Shown here in pieces: positions 1-8,270 of a DNA stretch of 42,445 nt. Numbering within the stretch: position 1 is the first letter of the stretch; each line of letters opens with the position of its first letter. The DNA is taken from assembly GCA_017424235.1 (NCBI GenBank), contig JAFPAQ010000076.1, forward strand, positions 1-42,445. The letters are read 5' to 3'. The translations under genes and the position numbers were made by a program. The notes below the pieces were generated by a model. That model ran no database searches. It had not been told where the DNA came from and saw nothing but the letters and a program-made list of their open reading frames with translations. The stretch is from Lachnospiraceae bacterium. Its GTDB lineage: Bacteria; Bacillota; Clostridia; Lachnospirales; Lachnospiraceae.

Positions 1-33
1 AAAGAAATTCAAAAACTAAGTAAAGGACGATAG
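1..33 (+). CDS. C-terminal end of an upstream gene (partial)
   Basis: Frame 1 reads ten sense codons (KEIQKLSKGR) and then a TAG stop. The charged helical ending and the hairpin terminator about 30 bases downstream fit the tail of a real gene entering from the left. The fragment is too short to identify, and an accidental open frame is possible. Confidence 0.35.
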   Translation, partial: KEIQKLSKGR

Positions 34-61
34 ACATTACTAAAGACCGTGACAACGAAGA

Positions 62-108
62 AAATCGCTGAAATGCCCTATTTATAAGCATTACAGCGAT
101 TTTTTTCT
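62..108 (+). terminator. Intrinsic terminator after the upstream gene
   Basis: A 9-bp perfect stem (AAATCGCTG at 62-70 with CAGCGATTT at 94-102) runs directly into a T-rich tract. It would end transcription of the gene whose tail is at 1-33 and insulates the formate channel gene. The rest of the first 328 bases is AT-rich; the only other signal I see there is the promoter at 263-291. Confidence 0.8.
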
Positions 109-262
109 TTTTCAACTGTCAAAGACAGGATTTCAAGAGACTAAAACATTTTTATGCATTATTACTTAGAGAATGGTATTTTATTATATAATTTATAATG
201 AAAAAATTGTGTATTATGTTTAAAATGGACTTAAAAAAGGACAAAAAGGAAGAAACATCCTA

Positions 263-291
263 TTTTCAAATCAAAGGCTTTGAGTTATAAT
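263..291 (+). promoter_or_regulatory. Candidate sigma-A promoter of the FNT channel gene
   Basis: TTTTCA at 263-268 and TATAAT at 286-291 are separated by 17 bases. The -10 box is perfect and the -35 box weak. It lies 38 bases before the start codon, with a strong AAGGAGG ribosome site at 314-320. Confidence 0.55.
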
Positions 292-328
292 ATCAAGTGC
301 ATGTAAAAAACTTAAGGAGGAAATAGTA

Positions 329-1174
329 ATGGACAACGCATTTAATACCCCTGTTCAGGTATTTGAGGCAAATGTTAAAGCAGGAGAGGGCAAGACAAAG
401 CTTGCACTTTTAAAATGTATCCTGTTAGGAATGATGGCAGGAGGATTTATTGCATTTGGTGGTGCAACAAGTAATGCTGCAATACATAATATTTCTAATC
501 AGGGACTTGCAAAAACTCTTGCAGGTTGCATTTTCCCGGTTGGACTTATGATGATAGTATTTGTAGGTGGTGAACTTTTTACAGGTGACTGTCTTATGAT
601 AGCAGGCGTCTGTGATAAGAGATTCAAAGTGATTGATATGATAAAAACACTTGTCATTGTGTTTTTCAGCAATATGGCAGGTGCTGTAATAATAGCGGCA
701 CTCGTATATTTTAGTGGTCTTCTTGATTATACGGATGGAGCACTTGGTGCATTTACTATAAAGGTTGCTTATGGCAAGACAACAATAGCACCTTTTAGAG
801 CAGTATGTTCAGGTATTCTATGTAATATTCTTGTATGTATTGCTGTTCTTATGGCTACTGCTGCAAAGGAGATAGCTGGTAAGGTGTGGGCTATATTTTT
901 TCCAATATGGGCATTTGTAATTGGTGGATGGGAGCATTGTGTTGCAAATATGTTTTATATTCCGGCAGGAATAATTGCATCAACAAATGCTAAGTATCTG
1001 GCAAAAGCAGAGGAATTATATGGAATTACATCTGCACAAATCGCAGAACATGTTAATATAGGTGGATTTGTTTCAAATCTTATTCCTGTTACAATCGGTA
1101 ATATACTTGGTGGAATGGTATTTGTTGCATTGCCATTATATGCAATACATAAGTCAAAGGCATGTAATAAATAG
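329..1174 (+). CDS. Formate/nitrite transporter family (FNT) channel
   Basis: A 281-residue integral membrane protein of the FNT family, which forms pentameric channels for small monovalent anions such as formate, nitrite or hydrosulfide. The family signatures are visible: GGELFTGDCLM around residues 81-91 and the pore-lining histidine in GGWEHCVANMFYIPAG near residue 200. Length matches the family (about 260-290 residues), with six hydrophobic segments. The start is fixed by AAGGAGG nine bases upstream. The gene stands alone between a terminator and an intergenic repeat. In a fermenting anaerobe formate export is the most likely role, but the sequence alone does not separate FocA from nitrite or hydrosulfide channels, so no symbol is given. 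Confidence 0.9.
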   Translation: MDNAFNTPVQVFEANVKAGEGKTKLALLKCILLGMMAGGFIAFGGATSNAAIHNISNQGLAKTLAGCIFPVGLMMIVFVGGELFTGDCLMIAGVCDKRFKVIDMIKTLVIVFFSNMAGAVIIAALVYFSGLLDYTDGALGAFTIKVAYGKTTIAPFRAVCSGILCNILVCIAVLMATAAKEIAGKVWAIFFPIWAFVIGGWEHCVANMFYIPAGIIASTNAKYLAKAEELYGITSAQIAEHVNIGGFVSNLIPVTIGNILGGMVFVALPLYAIHKSKACNK

Positions 1175-1183
1175 TGTTTGTGA

Positions 1184-1317
1184 AGTTACTGTACACAGGT
1201 TATATTCCGCGAGGTGTTTTCAGAATGAAAACCCGAGTTTTTCACGCGCCAAATTAAGCTTTTGCTTAATTTGTGTGCATAATTGTTACGTTCACGAGGT
1301 ACGAGTGAACAGTAACT
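1184..1317. repeat. Intergenic repeat with terminal inverted repeats (MITE-like)
   Basis: A 134-bp element between the FNT gene and greA is bounded by AGTTACTGTACAC (1184-1196) and GTGAACAGTAACT (1305-1317), inverted copies with one mismatch. Inside are two perfect hairpins, GTTTTCA/TGAAAAC (1216-1232) and AAATTAAGC/GCTTAATTT (1251-1272). The octamer TTTGTGAA occurs at both edges (1177-1184 and 1317-1324), as a target-site duplication might. It encodes nothing convincing. Related ends occur at 30830-30938, and similar right ends near 4451 and 12281. Confidence 0.65.
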
Positions 1318-1362
1318 TTGTGAATAGTTATCATAAAATATATATTAAAAGGTGGAGATGCT

Positions 1363-1866
1363 ATGAACGATAGACTTACAGAAAAAGACATTAAGAAAAT
1401 GGAAGAGGAAATCGAACATAGAAAGCTGGTAATTCGTAAAGAAGCACTTGAGCAGGTTAAAGAAGCAAGAGCTCAGGGAGATTTAAGTGAGAACTTTGAA
1501 TATTATGCTGCTAAGAAGTACAAAAACCAGAATGAAAGTCGAATCAGATATCTTGAGCGAATGATTAAAACAGCAACCATTATTGAAGATGATACAAAAG
1601 ATGATGAGATAGGATTAAATAAAACTGTTGAGGTATTGTTTGTTGAGGATGAAACAGTTGAAAAATATAAACTTGTAACAACTGTACGTAATAATCCATT
1701 AAAAGGTCTTATCAGTATAGAATCTCCAATAGCAAAGGCACTTATTGGACATAAAGCAGGTGACACTGTTCATGTAGAGGTAAATGCCGGATTTGGTTAT
1801 GATGTAGTTATCAAGTCAGTAGAAAACACAGAAGACGATGATTCAATAGAACTTAGAAAATTTTAG
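1363..1866 (+). CDS. greA: Transcription elongation factor GreA
   Basis: 167 residues, in the range of GreA proteins (about 158). GreA binds the RNA polymerase secondary channel and stimulates cleavage of backtracked RNA. The N-terminal coiled coil (residues 1-75) contains the conserved GDLSENFEYYAAK segment, with the acidic tip residues that act in the channel. The C-terminal FKBP-like domain (about 85-160) has the typical IGHKAGD turn. GTGGAG lies upstream of the ATG start. A hairpin with a T-run follows the stop, so the gene appears to be a single transcription unit. GreB is less likely given the Firmicute context. Confidence 0.93.
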   Translation: MNDRLTEKDIKKMEEEIEHRKLVIRKEALEQVKEARAQGDLSENFEYYAAKKYKNQNESRIRYLERMIKTATIIEDDTKDDEIGLNKTVEVLFVEDETVEKYKLVTTVRNNPLKGLISIESPIAKALIGHKAGDTVHVEVNAGFGYDVVIKSVENTEDDDSIELRKF

Positions 1867-1881
1867 AAATCAAAAAAATTC

Positions 1882-1927
1882 AAAAAACGTATTGTGATAT
1901 TTATATGTTCATAATACGTTTTTTTGT
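1882..1927 (+). terminator. Intrinsic terminator after greA
   Basis: A 16-bp stem with one G-T wobble (1882-1897 with 1909-1924) ends in a run of seven T. A TATAAT at 1930-1935 follows immediately and may be the -10 box of the downstream ABC-F gene, though no good -35 box is present. Confidence 0.85.
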
Positions 1928-1981
1928 GTTATAATCTTGTGTGGAAATGTAACAGGTTATAGGAAAGGCATGGTTATAAGC

Positions 1982-3829
1982 GTGAATTTAATTAATATAG
2001 AAGATATTGTAAAATACTATACAGATACACCTCTTTTTGATAAGGCTTCGTTTACTGTTGATGAACAGGAAAAAGTTGGCATTATTGGAATAAATGGTAC
2101 AGGTAAGACAACACTTTTAAAGATGTTAGTAGGACTTGAAGAACCTGATGATGGAAAGATTACAAGGGCAAATAATATTGTAATAAAATATTTGCCACAG
2201 ACACCTGTTTTTAAGAAGGATGCTACAGTTTTAGAAGCTGTAATGGATGGAAATTTGTGTCATGATAATGAATGGTCGCTTGAAAGTGAAGCAAAGACAA
2301 TGCTTCAAAAGCTGGGAATAATCGATTATTCCCAGAAGGTAGAGGTTATGTCCGGAGGTCAGAGAAAGAGAATTGCACTTGCAAACACTCTTTTATCTAC
2401 AGCAGATGTACTGGTTTTGGATGAGCCCACAAACCATCTGGACTCCTCAATGGCAGACTGGCTTGAAGATTATTTAAAGAGCTTTAAGGGTGCACTTGTA
2501 ATGGTAACTCATGACAGATATTTTCTTGACAGTGTTTCAAATAGGATAGTTGAGATTGATAAGGGTAAGACATACAGTTATCTTACGAATTATTCCGGTT
2601 TTTTGGAATTGAAAGCACAGCGTGAGGAAATGCAGGCAGCAACAGAACGTAAAAGACAGAGTATTTTACGAGTGGAGATTGAATGGATGAAGCGCGGAGC
2701 TCGTGCAAGAAGCACGAAGCAAAAAGCTCACATTCAAAGATATGAAGAGCTTGCGGCGCAAAAAGGACCCGTTTCTGATAGCTCTATTGATATTAGTTCA
2801 GTATATTCAAGAATGGGAAAAACAACAGTAGAACTAAAGAATATATGTAAAGCTTATGATGGGAGACCACTTATAAATGATTTTAACTATATTTTTCTAA
2901 AAAATGACAGAATTGGATTTATAGGTGAAAATGGTTGTGGTAAATCAACTCTTATGAAGATAATAAGTGGAATGGAACAGCCTGACAGTGGAGAGGTAGT
3001 AATTGGACAGACTATAAAGATAGGATATTATGCACAGGAAATCAGAAATGATGAGAGTTCAGGGCTTGCTTATATGAATCCTTCTTTGAGGGTGATTGAT
3101 TATATAAGAAATACAGCCGAATACGTTCAGACAACAGAAGGTTCCGTTTCGGCATCAGTTATGCTTGACAGATTTTTGTTTCCACCTGAAAAACAATATT
3201 CACTTATTGGTAAACTGTCCGGTGGAGAAAAGAGAAGGCTTAACTTACTGAGAGTTCTAATGGAGGCACCTAATGTACTTATACTTGATGAGCCTACAAA
3301 TGATTTGGATATACAGACTCTTACAATTCTTGAAGATTATATTGATCATTTTGATGGTATTGTTATTACAGTATCACATGACAGATATTTTCTGGACAGA
3401 ATAGTACGAAGGATATTTGCATTTAAGAATGGTGAAATAAAGCAGTATGAAGGAGGATTTACTGATTATCAGGTAAGGCTTCAGGAAGAAGAGGGATTAG
3501 CTGTAACTGAGACCGTAAGTGAAAAAGTAATTGAAGCTTCACAGGAAAACAGGAATATAGATTTGAAAAGTATTAAAAATCGTCAGGACAAATTGAAGTT
3601 TTCATATAAGGAACAAAAAGAGTATGATACGATTGATGACGATATTGCCAAGCTTGAAGAAAAAATTGTAAGTCTTGATGAAGATATTATCAAAAATTCC
3701 AGAGATTTCGTAAAACTTGGAGAACTTACAAAGGAAAAGGAAATCACAGAGGCACTTCTGGAAGAAAAAATGGAAAGATGGATGTATCTGCAGGATTTGG
3801 CAGAAAAAATAGCTTCTCAAAATAAATAA
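1982..3829 (+). CDS. uup: ABC-F ATPase, Uup-like
   Basis: 615 residues from the GTG start chosen here, because the VNLINIEDIVKYY beginning matches ABC-F N termini; an in-frame ATG at 1970 is possible. There are two ABC ATPase domains and no membrane segment. Domain 1 has Walker A GINGTGKTT, signature MSGGQRKR and Walker B VLVLDEPTNHLD. Domain 2 has GENGCGKST, LSGGEKRR and VLILDEPTNDLD. The charged inter-domain linker (RKRQSILRVEIEWMKRG) is the ABC-F arm that reaches the ribosomal P/E site. A C-terminal coiled coil (about residues 525-612) with KFSYKEQKEYD and MERWMYLQDL is typical of Uup. ABC-F proteins act on ribosomes; Uup is linked to translation and genome stability. A resistance-type function cannot be excluded but is less likely. 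Confidence 0.88.
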   Translation: MNLINIEDIVKYYTDTPLFDKASFTVDEQEKVGIIGINGTGKTTLLKMLVGLEEPDDGKITRANNIVIKYLPQTPVFKKDATVLEAVMDGNLCHDNEWSLESEAKTMLQKLGIIDYSQKVEVMSGGQRKRIALANTLLSTADVLVLDEPTNHLDSSMADWLEDYLKSFKGALVMVTHDRYFLDSVSNRIVEIDKGKTYSYLTNYSGFLELKAQREEMQAATERKRQSILRVEIEWMKRGARARSTKQKAHIQRYEELAAQKGPVSDSSIDISSVYSRMGKTTVELKNICKAYDGRPLINDFNYIFLKNDRIGFIGENGCGKSTLMKIISGMEQPDSGEVVIGQTIKIGYYAQEIRNDESSGLAYMNPSLRVIDYIRNTAEYVQTTEGSVSASVMLDRFLFPPEKQYSLIGKLSGGEKRRLNLLRVLMEAPNVLILDEPTNDLDIQTLTILEDYIDHFDGIVITVSHDRYFLDRIVRRIFAFKNGEIKQYEGGFTDYQVRLQEEEGLAVTETVSEKVIEASQENRNIDLKSIKNRQDKLKFSYKEQKEYDTIDDDIAKLEEKIVSLDEDIIKNSRDFVKLGELTKEKEITEALLEEKMERWMYLQDLAEKIASQNK

Positions 3830-3833
3830 TTAG

Positions 3834-3871
3834 AAAAAGAAATAATAGGTATTGACTATTATTTCTTTTTT
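3834..3871 (+). terminator. Intrinsic terminator after the ABC-F gene
   Basis: A 15-bp perfect stem (3834-3848 with 3856-3870) with a 7-base loop ends in T residues. The stem is almost all A-T. The -35 box of the next promoter lies in its loop and 3' arm. Confidence 0.8.
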
Positions 3872-3895
3872 GAATAAAATGTTAGTGCACGAACA
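3852..3895 (+). promoter_or_regulatory. marR promoter with overlapping dyad operator
   Basis: TTGACT (3852-3857) and TAAAAT (3875-3880) are 17 bases apart, a good sigma-A promoter. The near-perfect 16-bp palindrome TGTTAGTGCACGAACA (3880-3895) begins at the last base of the -10 box and would cover the transcription start. A further half-site GAACA lies at 3909-3913. MarR proteins usually bind 16-20 bp palindromes at their own promoter, so autorepression is inferred. Confidence 0.65.
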
Positions 3896-3928
3896 GTTTG
3901 AATACGAACAAAAAATCTGCAAAATATT

Positions 3929-4420
3929 ATGAGGAAAAGAGGTGTGATAGATACGGAAAAACCAAAGGAGAAATATTGTGATTCGTTTGGTAAACGAAAG
4001 GTAGGTCATGTCATCAAAGAACTCAATGGAGCATTTAAAAAGAAGTTTTTAAGTTGTGGAGTAGAAGCCGGTCTTGATGAAGTTACATTTATGCATGGAT
4101 GGATTATGGGGTATTTGCATTTTAACAGAGATAGAGAAATATATCAGAAAACCATAGAATCTGATTTTAAAATCAGGCGTTCCACAGTAACAGCGATACT
4201 GCAGCTTATGGAAAAGAAGGGTTACATCAAAAGAGATCCGGTTGCTGATGATGCAAGACTCAAACGTATTTTATTGACAGAAAAAGGAATGGAAACTGCC
4301 GAGAAAACCAAAGAGATAATTGATAGAATGGAAAATGATCTTCTTGAGGGAATCGAACCGGATCAGCTTGATATTTTTTATGAGGTTTCGGATAAGCTTC
4401 TAAAAAATATGAAGAAATAG
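3929..4420 (+). CDS. MarR family transcriptional regulator
   Basis: 163 residues, typical for MarR winged-helix repressors. The winged-helix core is visible at about residues 50-125: TFMHGWIMGYL, the recognition-helix region IRRSTVTAILQLMEKKGYIKR, and the wing RDPVADDARLKRILLTEKG with the conserved D-x-R. Helices at both ends would form the dimer interface. No ribosome site precedes the ATG at 3929; an in-frame GTG at 3944 with AGGA eight bases upstream is an alternative start. It precedes a two-gene ABC exporter, the usual layout of MarR repressors of drug efflux. An operator-like palindrome lies in its promoter. The inducer is unknown. Confidence 0.88.
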   Translation: MRKRGVIDTEKPKEKYCDSFGKRKVGHVIKELNGAFKKKFLSCGVEAGLDEVTFMHGWIMGYLHFNRDREIYQKTIESDFKIRRSTVTAILQLMEKKGYIKRDPVADDARLKRILLTEKGMETAEKTKEIIDRMENDLLEGIEPDQLDIFYEVSDKLLKNMKK

Positions 4421-4423
4421 CTA

Positions 4424-4470
4424 ACGTACATAAATTGTGATGACTTACTTCTGAACAGTTATATAAAAGT
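4424..4470. repeat. Copy of a dispersed intergenic repeat
   Basis: The core TACATAAATTGTGA (4427-4440) followed by CTGAACAGTTAT (4451-4462) recurs at 30897-30938 and 12260-12292, each time between genes and shortly before a start codon. No left terminal repeat is recognisable here. Confidence 0.5.
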
Positions 4471-4486
4471 AGAAAGGAAAATGATT

Positions 4487-6235
4487 ATGCTAAAGGTATT
4501 AGGCTCACAAATTAAGGAGTTTAAAAGAGCATCCTTAATGACGCCTGTATTTATGATACTTGAAGTTATTATGGAAATGATAATTCCTCTTTTAATGGCT
4601 TCAATTATTGATGATGGTATAAATGCAGGTAATCTGAATCACATATACAAAGTGGGTGCTTTGATGGTAATGGTCGCCCTTATAGGATTATGGGCTGGAC
4701 TTATGGGGGCAAAATATGGAGCAAAGGCTTCAACTGGTTTTGCGAAAAATCTTAGAAAGGCAATGTTTGAGAATATACAGACTTTTTCATTCTCTAATAT
4801 TGACAAATATTCTACATCAAGTCTTATAACACGACTTACTACTGATGTAAATAATATTCAAAACTCATATCAGATGATACTTAGAATGGCAATGAGAGCT
4901 CCTGCTTCAATGATAGTTGCAATGATAATGGCATTTTCAATCAATTCAAAGCTTGCAAGTATATATGTAATTGCAGTTATTTTTTTAGGAAGCTGTATTG
5001 GAATGATTATTCCTAGAGCTTCAAAGCATTTCAGGGCTGTTTTTGAAAAATATGACGATCTCAATGCAAGTATACAGGAGAATGTATCTGCTATAAGAGT
5101 AGTTAAGGCTTATGTAAGAGAAGATTATGAGAAAGAAAAGTTTTCTATTGCCAACTCAAATATTTATAATATGTTTTTAAAGGCTGAAAAGCTTGTAATC
5201 ATTAATATGCCACTTATGCAAATCACAGTTAATGCATGTATTCTTGTTATTTCATGGTTAGGCGCAAAGATGATAGTTGGAAGTACATTTACAACTGGCG
5301 AGCTTACAAGTATGCTTGCATATTGTATGAATATACTTATGAATCTTATGATGGTTTCAATGATATTTGTAATGCTTATCATGAGTCATGCGAGTGCAAA
5401 ACGTATTGCAGAGGTTCTTACAGAAAAAACAAATATTGACAATCCTGAAAATCCTGTTATGGAAGTAAAGGATGGAAGTATTAGCTTTAGAAATGTCGAT
5501 TTTTCATATAATAATGATGGAAAGAATGTTCTTCAGAATATTAATATTGATATAAAATCCGGTGAAACAATAGGTATTATCGGTGGTACAGGTAGTTCAA
5601 AGACTACTCTTATAAGTATGTTAAGCCGTTTATATGATGTTACATCGGGCGAAGTATTAGTTGGTGGTATTAATGTAAAAAAATATGACCTTGAAACACT
5701 TAGAAATCAGGTTTCTGTAGTTTTACAGAAAAATGTACTGTTCAGTGGTACTATTTTAGACAATCTGCGTTGGGGTGATAAATCAGCAACCGATGATGAA
5801 TGCAAAAGAGCCTGCGAGCTTGCCTGTGCTGATGAATTTATACAGAAGATGCCGGAAAAATATAACACACATATTGAACAGGGTGGAGCTAATGTTTCCG
5901 GTGGTCAGAAGCAGAGACTTTGTATTGCAAGAGCATTACTTAAAAAGCCAAAGATTTTGATTCTTGATGACAGTACCAGTGCTGTTGATACAGCAACTGA
6001 TGCAAAGATTAGAAAAGCATTTGCAGAAGAAATCCCTGATACAACTAAAATAATAATTGCACAGAGAGTAAACTCTGTACAGAATGCAGATAGAATAATT
6101 GTAATGGAAAAAGGAAGAATAGATGCCTTTGCTTCACATGATGAACTGCTTAAGACCTGTGATATCTATAAAGAGATATATGAATCACAGACAGGTGGAA
6201 ATGCAGATTTTGACGAAAATGGGGGTGAAAAATAA
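4487..6235 (+). CDS. Heterodimeric ABC exporter subunit with degenerate ATP site
   Basis: 582 residues from the ATG at 4487, chosen because AAAGGA lies eight bases before it and only two before the ATG at 4481. It is a type-I ABC exporter half-transporter with about six transmembrane helices (residues 15-300) and a C-terminal ATPase. Walker A is GGTGSSKTT, with serine for the usual second glycine. The signature VSGGQKQR is canonical. Walker B ends LILDDSTSAVD, so the catalytic glutamate is aspartate, and the H-loop reads IIIAQR, with glutamine for histidine. These changes are the hallmark of the non-catalytic site in heterodimeric exporters such as BmrCD, LmrCD and TM287/288. The stop overlaps the next start by one base, so the two subunits are translationally coupled. 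Multidrug or peptide export is inferred. Confidence 0.9.
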   Translation: MLKVLGSQIKEFKRASLMTPVFMILEVIMEMIIPLLMASIIDDGINAGNLNHIYKVGALMVMVALIGLWAGLMGAKYGAKASTGFAKNLRKAMFENIQTFSFSNIDKYSTSSLITRLTTDVNNIQNSYQMILRMAMRAPASMIVAMIMAFSINSKLASIYVIAVIFLGSCIGMIIPRASKHFRAVFEKYDDLNASIQENVSAIRVVKAYVREDYEKEKFSIANSNIYNMFLKAEKLVIINMPLMQITVNACILVISWLGAKMIVGSTFTTGELTSMLAYCMNILMNLMMVSMIFVMLIMSHASAKRIAEVLTEKTNIDNPENPVMEVKDGSISFRNVDFSYNNDGKNVLQNINIDIKSGETIGIIGGTGSSKTTLISMLSRLYDVTSGEVLVGGINVKKYDLETLRNQVSVVLQKNVLFSGTILDNLRWGDKSATDDECKRACELACADEFIQKMPEKYNTHIEQGGANVSGGQKQRLCIARALLKKPKILILDDSTSAVDTATDAKIRKAFAEEIPDTTKIIIAQRVNSVQNADRIIVMEKGRIDAFASHDELLKTCDIYKEIYESQTGGNADFDENGGEK

Positions 6236-8148
6236 TGGCAGGAATGGGTAGAGGACCGAGAGGCAACGCACGAGGCCCAATGCAGAAGATAGAAAATCCC
6301 GGTCAACTGTTTAAAAGACTTATTGGTTACATGATGAGAAAATATACAGTTCATCTTGTAGTAGTGGTAATTTGTATTTTTACAGGAGTATTTGCCAATA
6401 TTCGTGGTACTTTATTTTTAAAGACTCTTGTTGATGGATATATTACACCATTACTTGGCGAAAAAAATCCTGATTTTACACCATTAGCACACGCGATTTT
6501 ATCAGTTGCAGTTGTTTATTTTATTGGTGCAGCAGCAAATTATATTCAAAACCGGTTGATGATATATGTCACTCAAGGTACCATGATGGATATCAGAAAT
6601 GATATGTTTAATAAGATGGAGACTCTTCCAATCAAATATTTTGATACACATGCTCATGGAGATATAATGTCGTGCTACACAAACGATATTGATACCTTAA
6701 GACAGATGATAAGCCAGAGCTTGCCTCAGTGTCTTAATAGTAGCATTACGATAGTAAGTGTATTCATCAGTATGTTAGTTTTGAGTGTGCCATTGACAAT
6801 CACGACATTGATTATGGTTGCTTTGATGATTTTTGTTACAGCTAAAACTACCGGTATGTCTGGTAAATATTTTATGGCTCAGCAAAAATCAATTGGTGAA
6901 CTTAATGGATATATTGAAGAGATGATGGAAGGACAGAAGGTCGTAAAAGTATTCTGTCATGAAGAAGAAAGTATAGACAGATTTAATAAGCTTAATGATG
7001 AGCTATTTGATAGTGCATACAATGCAAATAAATTTGGTAATATGATAGGACCTATCAATGCACAGCTTGGTAATTTAAGCTACGTTGTCTGTGCAGTTGT
7101 TGGCGGTGCACTTGCTTTTAGTAATGTTAGTGGACTTACACTTGGTGGACTTATCAGTTTCCTTACATTTAACAAAAACTTTAATATGCCTATAAATCAG
7201 GTAAGTATGCAGTTCAATGCAATAGTAATGGCATTAGCAGGTGCCGACAGAATATTTAAGCTGCTTGATGAAAAGTCGGAAGAAGATAATGGATATGTTA
7301 CTCTTGTCAATGCAACAATGGCAAACGGAGAAATAACAGAAACTTCAAAGCATACAGGTATGTGGGCATGGAAGCATTATCATAAAGACAGTGATACTAC
7401 AACATATCAGAAGCTTGAGGGAAGCGTAGAGTTTGATGATGTTGATTTTGGTTACACTGATGAAAAAATAGTACTTCATAATGTTGTTATGTATGCAAAA
7501 CCCGGACAGAAAATTGCCTTTGTGGGTTCGACCGGTGCAGGAAAAACTACAATAACAAATCTTATCAACCGCTTTTACGATATTCAGGATGGTAAGATAA
7601 GATACGATGGAATAAATGTAAACAAGATAAAGAAAGCAGATTTAAGGCGTTCCTTGGGTATTGTATTACAGGATACACATCTGTTTACGGCAACTGTTAT
7701 GGAAAATATTAGATTTGGAAAGCTTGATGCAACTGATGAAGAAGTAATAGAGGCTGCTAAGCTTGCAAATGCCCATGATTTTATTGAAAAGCTTCCTGAT
7801 GGATATAACACATTGCTTACAGGGGATGGTGCAAATCTCAGTCAGGGACAAAGACAGCTCCTTGCTATTGCCAGAGCTGCTATAGCAGATCCTCCTGCAC
7901 TTATTCTTGATGAAGCTACCAGTTCAATAGATACACGTACAGAAAAAATTGTTCAGGATGGTATGGATAAGCTTATGAAAGGCAGAACAACGTTTGTTAT
8001 TGCACATAGATTATCTACAGTTAAAAATAGTGACTGTATAATGGTACTTGAGCAGGGAAGGATTATTGAACGTGGAACTCACGATGAACTCATAGATGCA
8101 AAAGGTAAATATTATCAGCTCTATACAGGTAATTCTATCGCAAATTAA
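6235..8148 (+). CDS. Heterodimeric ABC exporter subunit with active ATP site
   Basis: 637 residues. The partner of the preceding gene, starting at its stop codon with GGGGGTGA just upstream. A glycine/arginine-rich N terminus (MAGMGRGPRGNARGP) precedes six transmembrane helices (about 35-330). The ATPase has Walker A GSTGAGKTT, Walker B LILDEATSSID with the catalytic glutamate, and an intact H-loop VIAHRLS. Its signature is LSQGQRQ instead of LSGGQ; this altered signature pairs with the degenerate Walker site of the partner, as in known heterodimers. A roughly 35-residue insertion (about 352-390, containing HTGMWAWKHYHKDSDTTT) lies between the membrane domain and the ATPase domain. The substrate is not readable from sequence. 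Confidence 0.9.
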   Translation: MAGMGRGPRGNARGPMQKIENPGQLFKRLIGYMMRKYTVHLVVVVICIFTGVFANIRGTLFLKTLVDGYITPLLGEKNPDFTPLAHAILSVAVVYFIGAAANYIQNRLMIYVTQGTMMDIRNDMFNKMETLPIKYFDTHAHGDIMSCYTNDIDTLRQMISQSLPQCLNSSITIVSVFISMLVLSVPLTITTLIMVALMIFVTAKTTGMSGKYFMAQQKSIGELNGYIEEMMEGQKVVKVFCHEEESIDRFNKLNDELFDSAYNANKFGNMIGPINAQLGNLSYVVCAVVGGALAFSNVSGLTLGGLISFLTFNKNFNMPINQVSMQFNAIVMALAGADRIFKLLDEKSEEDNGYVTLVNATMANGEITETSKHTGMWAWKHYHKDSDTTTYQKLEGSVEFDDVDFGYTDEKIVLHNVVMYAKPGQKIAFVGSTGAGKTTITNLINRFYDIQDGKIRYDGINVNKIKKADLRRSLGIVLQDTHLFTATVMENIRFGKLDATDEEVIEAAKLANAHDFIEKLPDGYNTLLTGDGANLSQGQRQLLAIARAAIADPPALILDEATSSIDTRTEKIVQDGMDKLMKGRTTFVIAHRLSTVKNSDCIMVLEQGRIIERGTHDELIDAKGKYYQLYTGNSIAN

Positions 8149-8187
8149 AATATTTTGTAAAATAATTAATAATTTTCAGTCTATTGC

Positions 8188-8237
8188 TTGATATATTCTC
8201 ATATAACTGATAAAATAATATTGTAGGTTGTCCTACA
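8188..8237 (+). promoter_or_regulatory. tetR promoter with dyad operator
   Basis: TTGATA (8188-8193) and TAAAAT (8211-8216) are separated by 17 bases. A perfect interrupted palindrome TGTAGG-TTGT-CCTACA (8222-8237) covers the expected transcription start. This is the usual placement of a TetR self-operator, so autoregulation is inferred. Confidence 0.65.
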
Positions 8238-8270
8238 TATTGATTGATGTGTATGAATGGGGTGAAGATA

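Noticed and set aside
1062..1373. 103-codon open frame across the FNT gene end and the intergenic repeat
   Set aside because: It is out of frame within the FNT gene, then reads through the TIR element and overlaps the greA start; no ribosome site and no plausible protein composition.
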